A DNA stretch of 41,058 nt from an uncultured Lachnospiraceae bacterium (GTDB lineage: Bacteria; Bacillota; Clostridia; Lachnospirales; Lachnospiraceae): positions 1-41,058 of the forward strand of contig CATKXR010000046.1 of the NCBI GenBank assembly GCA_949840805.1. Reading direction: 5' to 3'. A program made the translations under genes and the position numbers. Below the pieces are notes generated by a model. That model was not told the origin of the DNA and made no database searches. It saw only the letters and a program-made list of their open reading frames with translations. Shown here one piece after another: positions 1 to 8,052 of the stretch (positions are counted from its first letter, which is position 1; every line of letters starts with the position of its first letter).

Positions 1-13
1 TCTCCTTTATAGA

Positions 14-30
14 ATTACATAATATGTAAT
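14..30. promoter_or_regulatory. 17-bp perfect palindrome, operator candidate
   Basis: The sequence is ATTACATA-A-TATGTAAT, a perfect palindrome with 8-bp arms in AT-rich DNA at the window edge. It lies about 200 bases upstream of the PIN-domain gene and could serve that gene or a leftward gene outside the window. The rest of 1-203 holds no gene I can support. Its function is inferred only from symmetry. Confidence 0.35.
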
Positions 31-215
31 ACATTATAACATAAAATTAAAAGAAATGGAAGGGGTAAGCATAAAATAATAAAAATGTCAAGATGGTTGG
101 GGATGGAAATTGATGCGTTTATCCTGGGGGAATATGCAGGAATAATTCAAATGCTATTCTCAATCTTTTCATTTTATGTTATACTTAACGGAAACGAAAG
201 GCGGTGAGAAGCTTA

Positions 216-647
216 ATGAAAATCTATTTGGATAATTGCTGCTACAACAGACCTTTTGATGACCAGAGTCAAATAAAAATTCATCTTGAAGCACAGGCAA
301 AATTATATATTCAGGCAAAAATCAAAGAGGGAGTCTATGATTTAGTATGGTCTTATATTTTGGACTATGAAAATGGAAAAAATCCTTATGAGGAAAAACG
401 TCTGGCAATTGCCCCCTGGAAAATGATCGCCTCCTCCTGCATAACGGACGAATCGGAAGATATCCTCACATTTGCGGAATCCCTTGCTTCAAAAGGAATA
501 AAAACCTACGACGCCTTACACATCTCCTGTGCCGTAGCTGCCCATTGCGAATACTATTTAACTACTGATAAAAAACTGCTAAATACTCCTATACCGGAAA
601 TCAAAATCGTAAGCCCTATCGTTTTTGTAAATGAAATGGAGGAATAA
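216..647 (+). CDS. PIN-domain protein, VapC-like toxin candidate
   Basis: A 143-residue protein beginning MKIYLDNCCYNRPF. The first acidic residue of a PIN nuclease fold is the Asp in YLDN, and the C-terminal half carries TYDALH and LTTDKKLL, the later acidic positions typical of PIN domains. PIN proteins are Mg-dependent RNases, often toxins of toxin-antitoxin pairs. An in-frame GTG lies at 204, but the ATG at 216 is preferred because AGGCGGTGAG sits about 6-8 bases upstream of it and YLDN is normally at the extreme N-terminus. The next gene starts 2 bases after the stop, so the two are co-transcribed. Which RNA it cuts, if any, cannot be told. Confidence 0.8.
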   Translation: MKIYLDNCCYNRPFDDQSQIKIHLEAQAKLYIQAKIKEGVYDLVWSYILDYENGKNPYEEKRLAIAPWKMIASSCITDESEDILTFAESLASKGIKTYDALHISCAVAAHCEYYLTTDKKLLNTPIPEIKIVSPIVFVNEMEE

Positions 648-649
648 AT

Positions 650-853
650 ATGATAAGGACAGATACTATCGTGAAACAAGAAGGTATCAATGCTTTAATT
701 TCTAAATTAGGCTATGTTGATGCCGAAAGATTTATTGTATTAATCACCAAAGAGCCCTTTGATTATACCAAATGGCGCGAACACTCTTTAGATGAAGGGC
801 TTAGTGTCCGTCAGCTGAGTCAAAAAGCCATGATGTATTCTAAAAATATGTAA
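650..853 (+). CDS. Small protein paired with PIN toxin, probable antitoxin
   Basis: A 67-residue protein 2 bases downstream of the PIN gene, with GGAGG inside the end of that gene as its ribosome binding site. The segment GYVDAERFIVLI followed by EPFDYTKWR resembles small proteins that I recall next to PIN genes in cyanobacteria and Firmicutes. Acting as the neutralising partner is inferred from size, spacing and pairing. The order toxin then antitoxin is the reverse of most vapBC pairs. No DNA-binding fold is obvious by eye. Confidence 0.6.
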   Translation: MIRTDTIVKQEGINALISKLGYVDAERFIVLITKEPFDYTKWREHSLDEGLSVRQLSQKAMMYSKNM

Positions 854-898
854 TCACTAAACGTATGCCCCTGCTCTGTCCGCAAATTCAAGGATTAA

Positions 899-956
899 AA
901 AAATAAGCAGCCCTGCCAACATAAATTCCCTTCTATGGCAAATGCTGCTTATTTTT
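899..956. terminator. Bidirectional intrinsic terminator
   Basis: Arms 899-911 (AAAAATAAGCAGC) and 944-956 (GCTGCTTATTTTT) are perfectly complementary over 13 bases, with a T-rich tail on each strand. The loop contains a second small stem (TGCCA/TGGCA). It separates the convergent PIN pair and the hydratase gene and would terminate both. Confidence 0.85.
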
Positions 957-970
957 ATCATAATTCTATT

Positions 971-3253
971 TTACGATTCCTGACTGCTGCGGTAATAGTT
1001 AATCAGACATCCGTCAGCAATGATCTGTCTCTCTGGCTCTGTCAGCATTCCCGTAGATACGGAAAACTCTGTGACAGTCCCGTCCGGTTTTACCGCAAAC
1101 GCTGAAAAACTCTCTTTATTCTCCAACACGGCGTTTCTGACACCTGGCACAAAGATATAATCCCCCAGTTCAAACACTTCCGGATTTTCCACTAAGAACG
1201 GAACCATACCCCAGTTAATACAATTAGAGCGGTACCGTTTTGTGGCATACTGTCTGGCGAAGTTTGCGGACGCCCCCATCACTCTCTGGCAGCTTGCCGC
1301 CTGCTCCCTGGCAGAACCATCACCCGGCATATTGGCAAAAATTGTGGAACCAATATCCGTATTCTTCGGATCATTGGCTATCCCTGCCCTGGTCAAAGCC
1401 TGATACACGCCCATGATTTCTTCCGGAAGTTCTTTCCCTGCCTCCCTGTCCCGGTCAATACGGCGCATCTCCTTGCTTCGTCCCACATACCCAGGGTCAC
1501 GGCGGGATAACGCAAATTCGCTGAGCCTCTCCGGGTTGGAGCGGAAAGAGGAAGTCTCGCCTGACGGAATCAGTTCATCCGTCGTGGTCACAGGATCTGT
1601 GATGTAAGAGCATACCTTCACAAGCAAGTCATCCGTAAGAGCCGGCATCTCGGGCCAGTCCTTAATATTGGGGCCGAATTTCAGCTCCGCCTCATGTTCC
1701 GGCCTGGTCCAGCCATTATATACCCTCTTCTCATAAATTCCCTGGTCAAAATGATATTCCGGCGTACTATATGTTACATCAAGATCCGTTGCCGCCGTCA
1801 GTCTGCCGCCATTTGCCGCCGTTGCCGCAATTGACCTGGCATCCATCAGCGCTACGGCGCTCATCTGTCCCTCTCCTGGCTTAGAGCCCTCGCGGTTCGG
1901 GAAGTTCCGTGTGGTATGGCGGATGCTGAACTCTCCGTTGGCAGGACAGTCTCCGGCTCCGAAACAGGGTCCGCAGAAACACTCACGCATAACTACGCCT
2001 GCCGTAACTAAATCCGCCACACGCCCGTTTTTCACTAACTCCGAATATGCCGGCATGCTTCCCGGATAAATACTAAGTGTAAATACGCCGTTTCCACAGC
2101 TTTGCCCGCGAAGAATATCTGCCGCGGCACAGATATTGTCATAGGTACCGCCTGCGCAGCCTGCAATCTCTCCCTGGTCAACCCATATTCCTCCATCGTG
2201 CCATTTGCTCATCAATTCCATTTTTGCGCCCTTGATCTGTTTATTGGCCTCTGTTTCAATCTCATGGAGAATATCTTCAGCATTTTCAACCAGCTCATGG
2301 ATAGTGTATGTATTGGATGGATGCATGGGCATGGCAATGGTGCTCTCCAGAGTATCTAGGTCAAAATATACACAGCCGTCATAGTACGCAACCGGCTCTG
2401 GCTCCATCTTTTTGTAATCTTCCGGCCGCCCATGCACTGCATAATATTCCCTGGTCTTCTCATCCGTCACCCAGATAGAAGACCAGCATGTGGTCTCCGT
2501 AGTCATGACATCCACCGCATTTCTAAATTCCATGGAAAGGCCTTCAATGCCAGGTCCAACGAATTCCATAACCTTATTTTTCACATATCCATTCTTATAC
2601 ACCGCTCCGCAGATGGATAGCGCCACGTCATGAGGACCAATTCCCGGGCGGGGCTTCCCGGTCAGATAGACTGCAATCACTCCCGGCCTTGCGAAATCAT
2701 AAGTGCGCTTCACCAACTGTTTCGCCAGTTCTCCGCCTCCTTCCCCTACGGCCATGGTACCCAGGGCACCGTAACGGGTGTGGGAATCCGAACCCAGAAT
2801 CATCTTCCCGCCTGCCGCCATCATCTCACGGTTATAGCTGTGGATATTCGCCATATTGGTGGGAACATAGACTCCGCCGTATTTATGAGCCGCTGAAAGG
2901 GCGAACTTGTGATCATCCTCATTGATGGTACCCCCTACCGCACATAAAGAATTATGGCAGTTTGTCAGGACATAGGGCAGAGGAAATTCTTTCATGCCCG
3001 AGGCCCTTGCCGTCTGAATGATACCAACATACGTGATATCATGGCTTGTCATGGAATCAAATTTTAACTTCAGCTGATCCATATTGTCTGATGTATTATG
3101 GGCTTTCAGAATGCCATATGCCATTGTCCCCTGGCTGGCTTCCTCCTTAGTCACTTTCTTTTTGCAGATTGCTTCTATCTTCGCCGCCTCCGACTCAGGA
3201 ATCACTTCAGAACCATTTACCAGATATACGCCCTCTTCATATAATCTAATCAT
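971..3253 (-). CDS. Aconitase-family hydratase (YbhJ-like)
   Basis: A 760-residue protein of the aconitase superfamily, which adds or removes water on di- and tricarboxylates using a [4Fe-4S] cluster. The cluster ligands are visible as C366 (GCAGG) and C427/C430 (FCGPC), and the substrate-binding GSDSHTR lies at 154-160. The C-terminal part has the swivel-domain sequences expected of a single-chain enzyme. It is closer to E. coli YbhJ than to housekeeping AcnA/AcnB as I recall them. Neighbours are a LysR regulator, a PrpF-type isomerase and a 2-hydroxycarboxylate transporter, so it likely hydrates an unsaturated tricarboxylate or methylated relative. It has its own promoter (3308-3347). The ribosome site is AAAGG a few bases before the ATG. 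The exact substrate is unknown. Confidence 0.85.
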   Translation of the reverse strand: MIRLYEEGVYLVNGSEVIPESEAAKIEAICKKKVTKEEASQGTMAYGILKAHNTSDNMDQLKLKFDSMTSHDITYVGIIQTARASGMKEFPLPYVLTNCHNSLCAVGGTINEDDHKFALSAAHKYGGVYVPTNMANIHSYNREMMAAGGKMILGSDSHTRYGALGTMAVGEGGGELAKQLVKRTYDFARPGVIAVYLTGKPRPGIGPHDVALSICGAVYKNGYVKNKVMEFVGPGIEGLSMEFRNAVDVMTTETTCWSSIWVTDEKTREYYAVHGRPEDYKKMEPEPVAYYDGCVYFDLDTLESTIAMPMHPSNTYTIHELVENAEDILHEIETEANKQIKGAKMELMSKWHDGGIWVDQGEIAGCAGGTYDNICAAADILRGQSCGNGVFTLSIYPGSMPAYSELVKNGRVADLVTAGVVMRECFCGPCFGAGDCPANGEFSIRHTTRNFPNREGSKPGEGQMSAVALMDARSIAATAANGGRLTAATDLDVTYSTPEYHFDQGIYEKRVYNGWTRPEHEAELKFGPNIKDWPEMPALTDDLLVKVCSYITDPVTTTDELIPSGETSSFRSNPERLSEFALSRRDPGYVGRSKEMRRIDRDREAGKELPEEIMGVYQALTRAGIANDPKNTDIGSTIFANMPGDGSAREQAASCQRVMGASANFARQYATKRYRSNCINWGMVPFLVENPEVFELGDYIFVPGVRNAVLENKESFSAFAVKPDGTVTEFSVSTGMLTEPERQIIADGCLINYYRSSQES

Positions 3254-3307
3254 ATTCCCTTGCCTTTCTTCTTAAATTTTACGTTTCCTTGTTTCTCTTT
3301 GCACAGT

Positions 3308-3347
3308 TGTTATCAATAATCATAACAGACATTGCCCCGTTTGTTAA
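3308..3347 (-). promoter_or_regulatory. Hydratase promoter with dyad over -10
   Basis: On the minus strand, TTAACA (3342-3347), a 17-base spacer and TATGAT (3319-3324) form a SigA-type promoter about 60 bases upstream of the hydratase ATG. A perfect dyad TGTTAT-N8-ATAACA (3308-3327) covers the -10 element and the likely start point, a position suited to repression. Part of this dyad is also in a 13-base motif shared with the DUF6282 gene promoter. Confidence 0.65.
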
Positions 3348-3389
3348 ATAGAAAACCGGAATCCCCTTATAGCCAAATGTTATGATGTT

Positions 3390-3413
3390 GGGGTCAAAAG
3401 TTTTTTTGACCCC
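3390..3413 (-). terminator. Hairpin after lysR, putative terminator
   Basis: GGGGTCAAAA (3390-3399) and TTTTGACCCC (3404-3413) pair perfectly over 10 bases with a 4-base loop, directly downstream of the LysR gene. There is no T-run after the stem on the minus strand, so termination efficiency is uncertain. Confidence 0.5.
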
Positions 3414-3477
3414 TGATGCTTACGGATTGCTCCGCATTTCATGCTCCCGCAATCCTAAAAACATTCAAAATCCGCCC

Positions 3478-4356
3478 TCAGCATTCCAGTACAATAGTAT
3501 CTTTCATATACCGGACAAATTTTCTCAGTTCCAACGACATACCTCTGATGTCTCCATGCACCAGCCAGCTTTTTCTTTTTACCGGCGACTGGTCCTTGTG
3601 GAGCATTGGCGTCATAACCAGGCCATAGGTATTCTCAAATCCGTCCGGCAAAAAACAGCATACATACCCCATTCCCTTTGCGGCAAGCTGCCATGCCACG
3701 TCAAGATAATTGCCTGCGCTGAACCCATCCGGTATCGGTTCTTTAAAATGCTCAAACCACCATTCCTGAATCAATGCCCTGGAACGGTCATTGCTTAAAT
3801 AGGTCAGCCTTGCCATTTGAGGCAGATCTTCAATCTCAATCTTGTCCCTGGTCAGAATATAGCCCCGGCTCTCCTCAATCATGTACTGCTCCATCTCATC
3901 ATTCTCGTAGTCACCTCTGACAAAGGCTACATCCACATCCCCATCGCAGACTTTTGCAAACAAACGGTCGCTGGCATCATTGACAATCTCAAACCGTACC
4001 TTGTTTTTCTGCTGCGAATAGGGAAACAGGATGTCTGTCAGCACACTTCTGCTGTAGGAATAGGGAATCCCCAGTGTGATAATCGTATATTCGCTTTCTT
4101 TCAGCAAGCGGAGCTGCCTGTTCATCCTCTCCGAAAGATTGATATATTCCTCGGAATTTCGGGCAAGGATTTTTCCGGCCTTTGTAAACACCAGGCCCTT
4201 GGGTGTCCGTTCCACAATCTTTACCTGAAATTCATTTTCCATCAGCTGAATCCGTTTCGATAAGGCCGGCTGTGACATAAACAAACGATTTGCCGCTTTG
4301 GTCATATTCAGCGTCTGATACAGCTCATAAATAATCTGCCAGTCAGAATCCCTCAT
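3478..4356 (-). CDS. LysR-family transcriptional regulator
   Basis: A 292-residue LysR-type regulator. The N-terminal winged helix-turn-helix is clear (NMTKAANRLFMSQPALSKRI, about residues 17-36), followed by the linker helix and a substrate-binding domain with the usual ITLGIPYSYS start near residue 93. AAGGAG lies just upstream of the ATG. It follows the isomerase gene in the same direction, separated by a hairpin, and precedes the hydratase gene, so it most likely responds to the acid handled by the cluster. E. coli YbhD holds the equivalent place beside ybhHIJ. Its target may be the dyad at 3308-3327, but that spacing is not a textbook LysR box. Confidence 0.88.
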   Translation of the reverse strand: MRDSDWQIIYELYQTLNMTKAANRLFMSQPALSKRIQLMENEFQVKIVERTPKGLVFTKAGKILARNSEEYINLSERMNRQLRLLKESEYTIITLGIPYSYSRSVLTDILFPYSQQKNKVRFEIVNDASDRLFAKVCDGDVDVAFVRGDYENDEMEQYMIEESRGYILTRDKIEIEDLPQMARLTYLSNDRSRALIQEWWFEHFKEPIPDGFSAGNYLDVAWQLAAKGMGYVCCFLPDGFENTYGLVMTPMLHKDQSPVKRKSWLVHGDIRGMSLELRKFVRYMKDTIVLEC

Positions 4357-4394
4357 GACTCCTTTCTCTGCCCTTTCCAGCCACCAACCCAGGC

Positions 4395-4434
4395 AACAAA
4401 TGCCGCTTTGCTAAAAGAATTAACGGCATTTGTT
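4395..4434 (-). promoter_or_regulatory. 11-bp hairpin between isomerase and lysR genes
   Basis: AACAAATGCCG (4395-4405) and CGGCATTTGTT (4424-4434) are perfectly complementary with an 18-base loop, filling the gap between the PrpF-type gene and lysR. It may be a leaky terminator or a stabilising stem that lowers lysR expression relative to the upstream genes. No T-run follows on the minus strand. Confidence 0.5.
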
Positions 4435-4451
4435 CCTGAATCACTGACTCT

Positions 4452-5591
4452 TTACTTCCTTACATACACATTCCCATCCATAATCCGCCTTGCCGTCCGC
4501 TGCACGGCAACACTTGGAAGCTCTAATTTTCCATTTTTCTCTTCCAATTCCGGGCACATGGTCATGATCCCGCTGGGATGTCCGATTCTGACATTCTCCA
4601 CACGTTCCATGGGCCTCAGTACTTTCTCCACCACGGACCCTTTCATGGCAGCCGCGACACTGATAGCGCTGGCAGATGTAAGAGGGCATGCCTTATGGCA
4701 CTTAAATACGGAAATCACCCGTGCACAAATATCCATCTGACTTTCATCCGTCATTTCCCCGGCAATATCCTTATAGCTCTGAGGCGCTGTTACAAAGCCG
4801 ACTTTGGGAACTGCCGGGCTATTGTCCGTGGCATCCTGAAGATTTTTTGCAAAACCCATCATGCAGCAGGCAGTACCCCGGATCTTTTCCAGCAGATCGC
4901 AGGCTTCCTTGTTTTGATTAATCTCCTCCGGAAGCTCCGTCCCTTTCAGCCCCACATCACTTGCGTGTACAAGAACCATGGGATTGGACACATCCAGAAT
5001 CGTTGCTTCCATTTTCCCATGTCCTGGAATATCAAGCACATCCAGACACTTTCCTGTGGGAAGCAGTTTCCCTGTCTTTGCACCCGCGGGATTTAAAAAT
5101 TTCACCTTAAGCTCCGCCGCCGTTCCGTCCACTCCGGCAATGGCACAGTCCCCGTCCTGTGCGACCGTGCCTGTCGCCGGGTCAATAGGCACGGTCACGT
5201 CAATATATTTATCCGTGTTCCGGTTAAGCATATGTACAGTTGTAATCGGCTCTGCAATATCCACCAGTCCGCTTTCCACAGCAAAGGGCCCTACCGCAGC
5301 AGTCATATTGCCGCAATTCGATTTATAATCCACCTGTACCTTGCCCACAATAACCTGGCCCACCAGATACTCTACGTCGATTCCTGGCTCCTTGCTCCTC
5401 CACACAATCACAATCTTATTGTTAGAAGATACGGTGCCTCCCATGCCGTCAATCTGTTTAGGATCCGGGCATCCCATAACCTGAAGAAAAATAGAATCCC
5501 ATTCCTTTTGATCTGCCGGAAGATCCTCCCTTAAAAACATACATCCCTTGCTTGTACCGCCCCGCATAAATACGGTTTTAAATGTCCTCAT
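4452..5591 (-). CDS. PrpF-family (DUF453) isomerase
   Basis: A 379-residue protein of the PrpF/DUF453 family, which shifts double bonds in unsaturated di- and tricarboxylates (2-methylaconitate isomerase PrpF, 3-methylitaconate isomerase Mii, 4-oxalomesaconate tautomerase GalD). The family start MRGGTSKG is at residues 9-16, and SNCGNM marks the diaminopimelate-epimerase-like active site of the first domain. It sits 29 bases after the transporter gene, with AAAGGGG upstream of its ATG. With the aconitase-like hydratase it would form an isomerise-and-hydrate pair. The substrate cannot be fixed from sequence. Confidence 0.85.
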   Translation of the reverse strand: MRTFKTVFMRGGTSKGCMFLREDLPADQKEWDSIFLQVMGCPDPKQIDGMGGTVSSNNKIVIVWRSKEPGIDVEYLVGQVIVGKVQVDYKSNCGNMTAAVGPFAVESGLVDIAEPITTVHMLNRNTDKYIDVTVPIDPATGTVAQDGDCAIAGVDGTAAELKVKFLNPAGAKTGKLLPTGKCLDVLDIPGHGKMEATILDVSNPMVLVHASDVGLKGTELPEEINQNKEACDLLEKIRGTACCMMGFAKNLQDATDNSPAVPKVGFVTAPQSYKDIAGEMTDESQMDICARVISVFKCHKACPLTSASAISVAAAMKGSVVEKVLRPMERVENVRIGHPSGIMTMCPELEEKNGKLELPSVAVQRTARRIMDGNVYVRK

Positions 5592-5620
5592 AAACTTGTA
5601 AACCCCTTTCTATCTATTTT

Positions 5621-6919
5621 TTACATAAATGAAAACGCGATGCTCCCGATAAGAAGGATAATTGCCCCTCCAATTCGTGAAGAGATCTGTGCATATCCCA
5701 TCAGTCCCATTCTCTTTGCGGCTCCAAGAACAGCCAGATCCCCGGCTCCGCCCATATTGGCCATACAGAGCCCTGCCGTTACGCCGCTCTCCACCGGATA
5801 AAACCCTACAAACCATCCAAAAACCGCCGTGCCAAGGACTGCGCCCGCAACAATCATAATGACAGCGAATAAATTGCCGATACTCAGGACACTGAGCATG
5901 GTATGGAAATCAATAGCCGCAATCCCCATGCCTGCCATCTGAATCCACACAAGCTTCCCTCCGCAAAACTGCTGGCATTTTACCAGCCCCCGGCGTACAT
6001 TATCCGGAATCAGATTGAACGCATTGGCGAGAAACGCAAAAATAATCAGGTACGCAAAATTCGGTATGGAAACTCCCATAATGCTTGGAAGAATCTTTTT
6101 GGCAACCAGAGTTCCTAACATAAAGAATCCTGCTGTTACAAAAATTGCCGCTCCGATATCCTCCATGGTCACCGGTATTTCATCACTTTTTTCTACATGA
6201 AGTTCCTTGCTGGAATCCCGAAGCAGTTGATTCCCCCCTGCCAGTTTTGGGAATTTTCTTCCTATAAGGTCCAATACCACGCCGGACAATATGGCCACAA
6301 TATTGGCCAGGGCCAGAATTGCAAGGGCAAAAGACAAATAGGAGGCGGAATCTTCACCGGTTACGTCAGAATAAACCTGAGCCATAGGAATGGCTCCTGC
6401 CCCGGCGCCTCCGCCCATAATCGGAAGCACATAGGCGGTAATCATTTCAATAGGGCTCTTTCCTATGAGAAGCCCTGCCGCCACACCCAGCACGGCAGAT
6501 CCCACAATCCCGGCAAGAATCGTAGGGATAAACAGGCTGCCAGACTTAATTAAAACTTTACGATCCATCCCCACCAGGCTTCCTACAATCAGAAAACTGA
6601 TAAATACATTTAAAAAGCTGTATTCATTGATCCAGCCATTTGCATTTTGGATCACGCATTCCGGCAGAAGGTTAAAGTAATTCAAAAGCCCTGCACCTAT
6701 GAATGCCAGCAGTGCTCCTCCTCCAATATAGTCTTTCCATATCGGAAGCCAGTCGCCAAACTGTCCCAGCAGAATACCAATGACAAATAATACGGAAATT
6801 GCTCCAATCATCTGGTTTGGGATAATGCCTAAAAAAATACTTGCCAGAATCACCGCGGCAAAAAAAGCAAATACAGGAAGGCTCATACCATATACTTTAA
6901 ATTCTTTTACTTTCTCCAT
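5621..6919 (-). CDS. 2-hydroxycarboxylate transporter (CitS/2HCT family)
   Basis: A 432-residue membrane protein with about 11 hydrophobic segments. The two family re-entrant loop motifs are clear: GGGAGAGAIPMAQVY near the middle and CMANMGGAGDLAVLGAAKRM near the C-terminus, followed by SRIGGA, whose Arg matches the substrate-binding Arg of Klebsiella CitS. Members are Na+ or H+ symporters or exchangers of citrate, malate and related 2-hydroxy acids. It lies 21 bases after the DUF6282 gene with AAAGG and AAGGG upstream. E. coli uses a DASS-type carrier (YbhI) at the equivalent place, so the transporter family has been exchanged. Citrate, isocitrate or a methylcitrate-like acid are plausible cargo. 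Confidence 0.9.
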   Translation of the reverse strand: MEKVKEFKVYGMSLPVFAFFAAVILASIFLGIIPNQMIGAISVLFVIGILLGQFGDWLPIWKDYIGGGALLAFIGAGLLNYFNLLPECVIQNANGWINEYSFLNVFISFLIVGSLVGMDRKVLIKSGSLFIPTILAGIVGSAVLGVAAGLLIGKSPIEMITAYVLPIMGGGAGAGAIPMAQVYSDVTGEDSASYLSFALAILALANIVAILSGVVLDLIGRKFPKLAGGNQLLRDSSKELHVEKSDEIPVTMEDIGAAIFVTAGFFMLGTLVAKKILPSIMGVSIPNFAYLIIFAFLANAFNLIPDNVRRGLVKCQQFCGGKLVWIQMAGMGIAAIDFHTMLSVLSIGNLFAVIMIVAGAVLGTAVFGWFVGFYPVESGVTAGLCMANMGGAGDLAVLGAAKRMGLMGYAQISSRIGGAIILLIGSIAFSFM

Positions 6920-6940
6920 ATTCTCTATCCCTTTTCCTTT

Positions 6941-7801
6941 CTACTGAATCTCCAACCCAAGCATTGCCCCAGGGTTCTTCTGTGTCATCTGAACAATATC
7001 CTCTTCAGAAATTCCCGCATGATAGAGGTACTCCACATACTCTGTAATCGTGTGATACCACTCGGGGTTCTGCATCTGCCCCCCATCGGTAGCCACAATA
7101 ATATTTTTTGCGGGTATTTCCTTCATTGCTGCCACATTATCGGCAAGATTTTTCTTGTACACGCCTCCTCCAATGGGCTGTGCATACACTTTTTCCAACA
7201 TGACATCATAATCCTTCACAATCCTGATCTGATCCTCCAGGCTCATTCCTACAATATGAAACTCCGGATGGGTGATTACGATCTTCCTGACGCCCGCATC
7301 TCTTGCCGCTTCAGCAATAATAAAACATTCTTTATCTGAAATATGTCCTGTTGCAAGTACTGCGTCATAGTCCTTTACTAAGGAAAAAATATCTTTCATC
7401 TCATCCACTGCTTTTTGATCCCTGGTGCAAATCACAGCCGGACCTGCCGCCCCTTTCTGGCAATGATTCTCTGAACTCATGGTAGGCAGCCAAACTACCT
7501 TCGCGCCCAGTTTCAAAGCTGCTTCCGCCGCATAAGGGTTCAGCCCGCCTATCCAGCGGTTCAATGTAACTCCGCCAAACATAGTAAATGGTACATCGGA
7601 ACCATATTTCTCTGCAGCAACACGGTTTACAAGCGTTGCCCTGTCCACAGTAGGCACATGATGGGACTTAATAACAACTGCCCTTACTTTACGTGCAACT
7701 GCCGCTTCCATAATCTCCAAATCATCCAGCTTTCTCTGACGGATATCCGGCGCTGAATGGATATGCATATCGATAACGCCCTCTAAGATATCTTTTTTCA
7801 T
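6941..7801 (-). CDS. DUF6282-type metal-dependent hydrolase-like protein
   Basis: A 286-residue protein starting MKKDILEGVIDMHIHSAPD. HIH near the N-terminus, KSHH, TGHIS, ITHPEF and a late ATDGGQ give the His/His/Asp layout of the amidohydrolase superfamily, so a metal-dependent hydrolase, lactonase or decarboxylase is likely. I place it in DUF6282 by overall pattern. A GTG at 7816 is in frame, but AGGAG lies 5 bases before the ATG at 7801, which decides the start. It is the first gene of the transporter-isomerase-LysR operon. The LigI lactonase that works beside GalD-type tautomerases is a loose functional parallel only. Confidence 0.75.
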   Translation of the reverse strand: MKKDILEGVIDMHIHSAPDIRQRKLDDLEIMEAAVARKVRAVVIKSHHVPTVDRATLVNRVAAEKYGSDVPFTMFGGVTLNRWIGGLNPYAAEAALKLGAKVVWLPTMSSENHCQKGAAGPAVICTRDQKAVDEMKDIFSLVKDYDAVLATGHISDKECFIIAEAARDAGVRKIVITHPEFHIVGMSLEDQIRIVKDYDVMLEKVYAQPIGGGVYKKNLADNVAAMKEIPAKNIIVATDGGQMQNPEWYHTITEYVEYLYHAGISEEDIVQMTQKNPGAMLGLEIQ

Positions 7802-7810
7802 GACTTCTCC

Positions 7811-7894
7811 TATCACTTTTGTATTATTTTATAACAACTGTGCAATTTATTTCATTATATAGATTTATCATTTGTTTTTCAATATCACTTTTGT
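7811..7894. promoter_or_regulatory. Paired 12-bp direct repeats, SorC operator candidates
   Basis: TATCACTTTTGT occurs at 7811-7822 (ribosome-site side of the DUF6282 gene) and again at 7883-7894 (just upstream of its -35 element), 72 bases apart, close to seven helical turns. SorC-family regulators are tetramers that bind paired sites, so looping by the divergently encoded regulator is a reasonable inference. Confidence 0.5.
7854..7882 (-). promoter_or_regulatory. SigA-type promoter of the DUF6282 operon
   Basis: On the minus strand, TTGAAA (7877-7882), a 17-base spacer and TATAAT (7854-7859) lie about 55 bases upstream of the ATG. The motif GCACAGTTGTTAT (read on the minus strand, 7831-7843) begins just after the expected start point and is shared, inverted, with the hydratase promoter. 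Confidence 0.75.
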
Positions 7895-7991
7895 TTAAAG
7901 CTGACAGAACTTTTTTGTTGATAATCACAGAATTTATATAATCTCCATAGCAATATGGCATGGCGTGATAATCAAAACGAATACAGCAGGC

Positions 7992-8020
7992 TTGCTAACC
8001 AAATGGAATAATGTTAGAAT
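7992..8020 (+). promoter_or_regulatory. SigA-type promoter of the SorC-family gene
   Basis: TTGCTA (7992-7997), 17 bases, TAGAAT (8015-8020), about 32 bases upstream of the ATG at 8053. Together with the leftward promoter it makes a 250-base divergent control region. Confidence 0.6.
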
Positions 8021-8052
8021 AAGACTTATTACAGAAAGAATTGGATGAAATT

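Noticed and set aside
971..3253. TCA-cycle aconitase
   Set aside because: Fe-S motifs fit the superfamily, but the neighbours (PrpF-type isomerase, 2HCT carrier, two regulators) and overall resemblance to YbhJ favour a dedicated catabolic hydratase.
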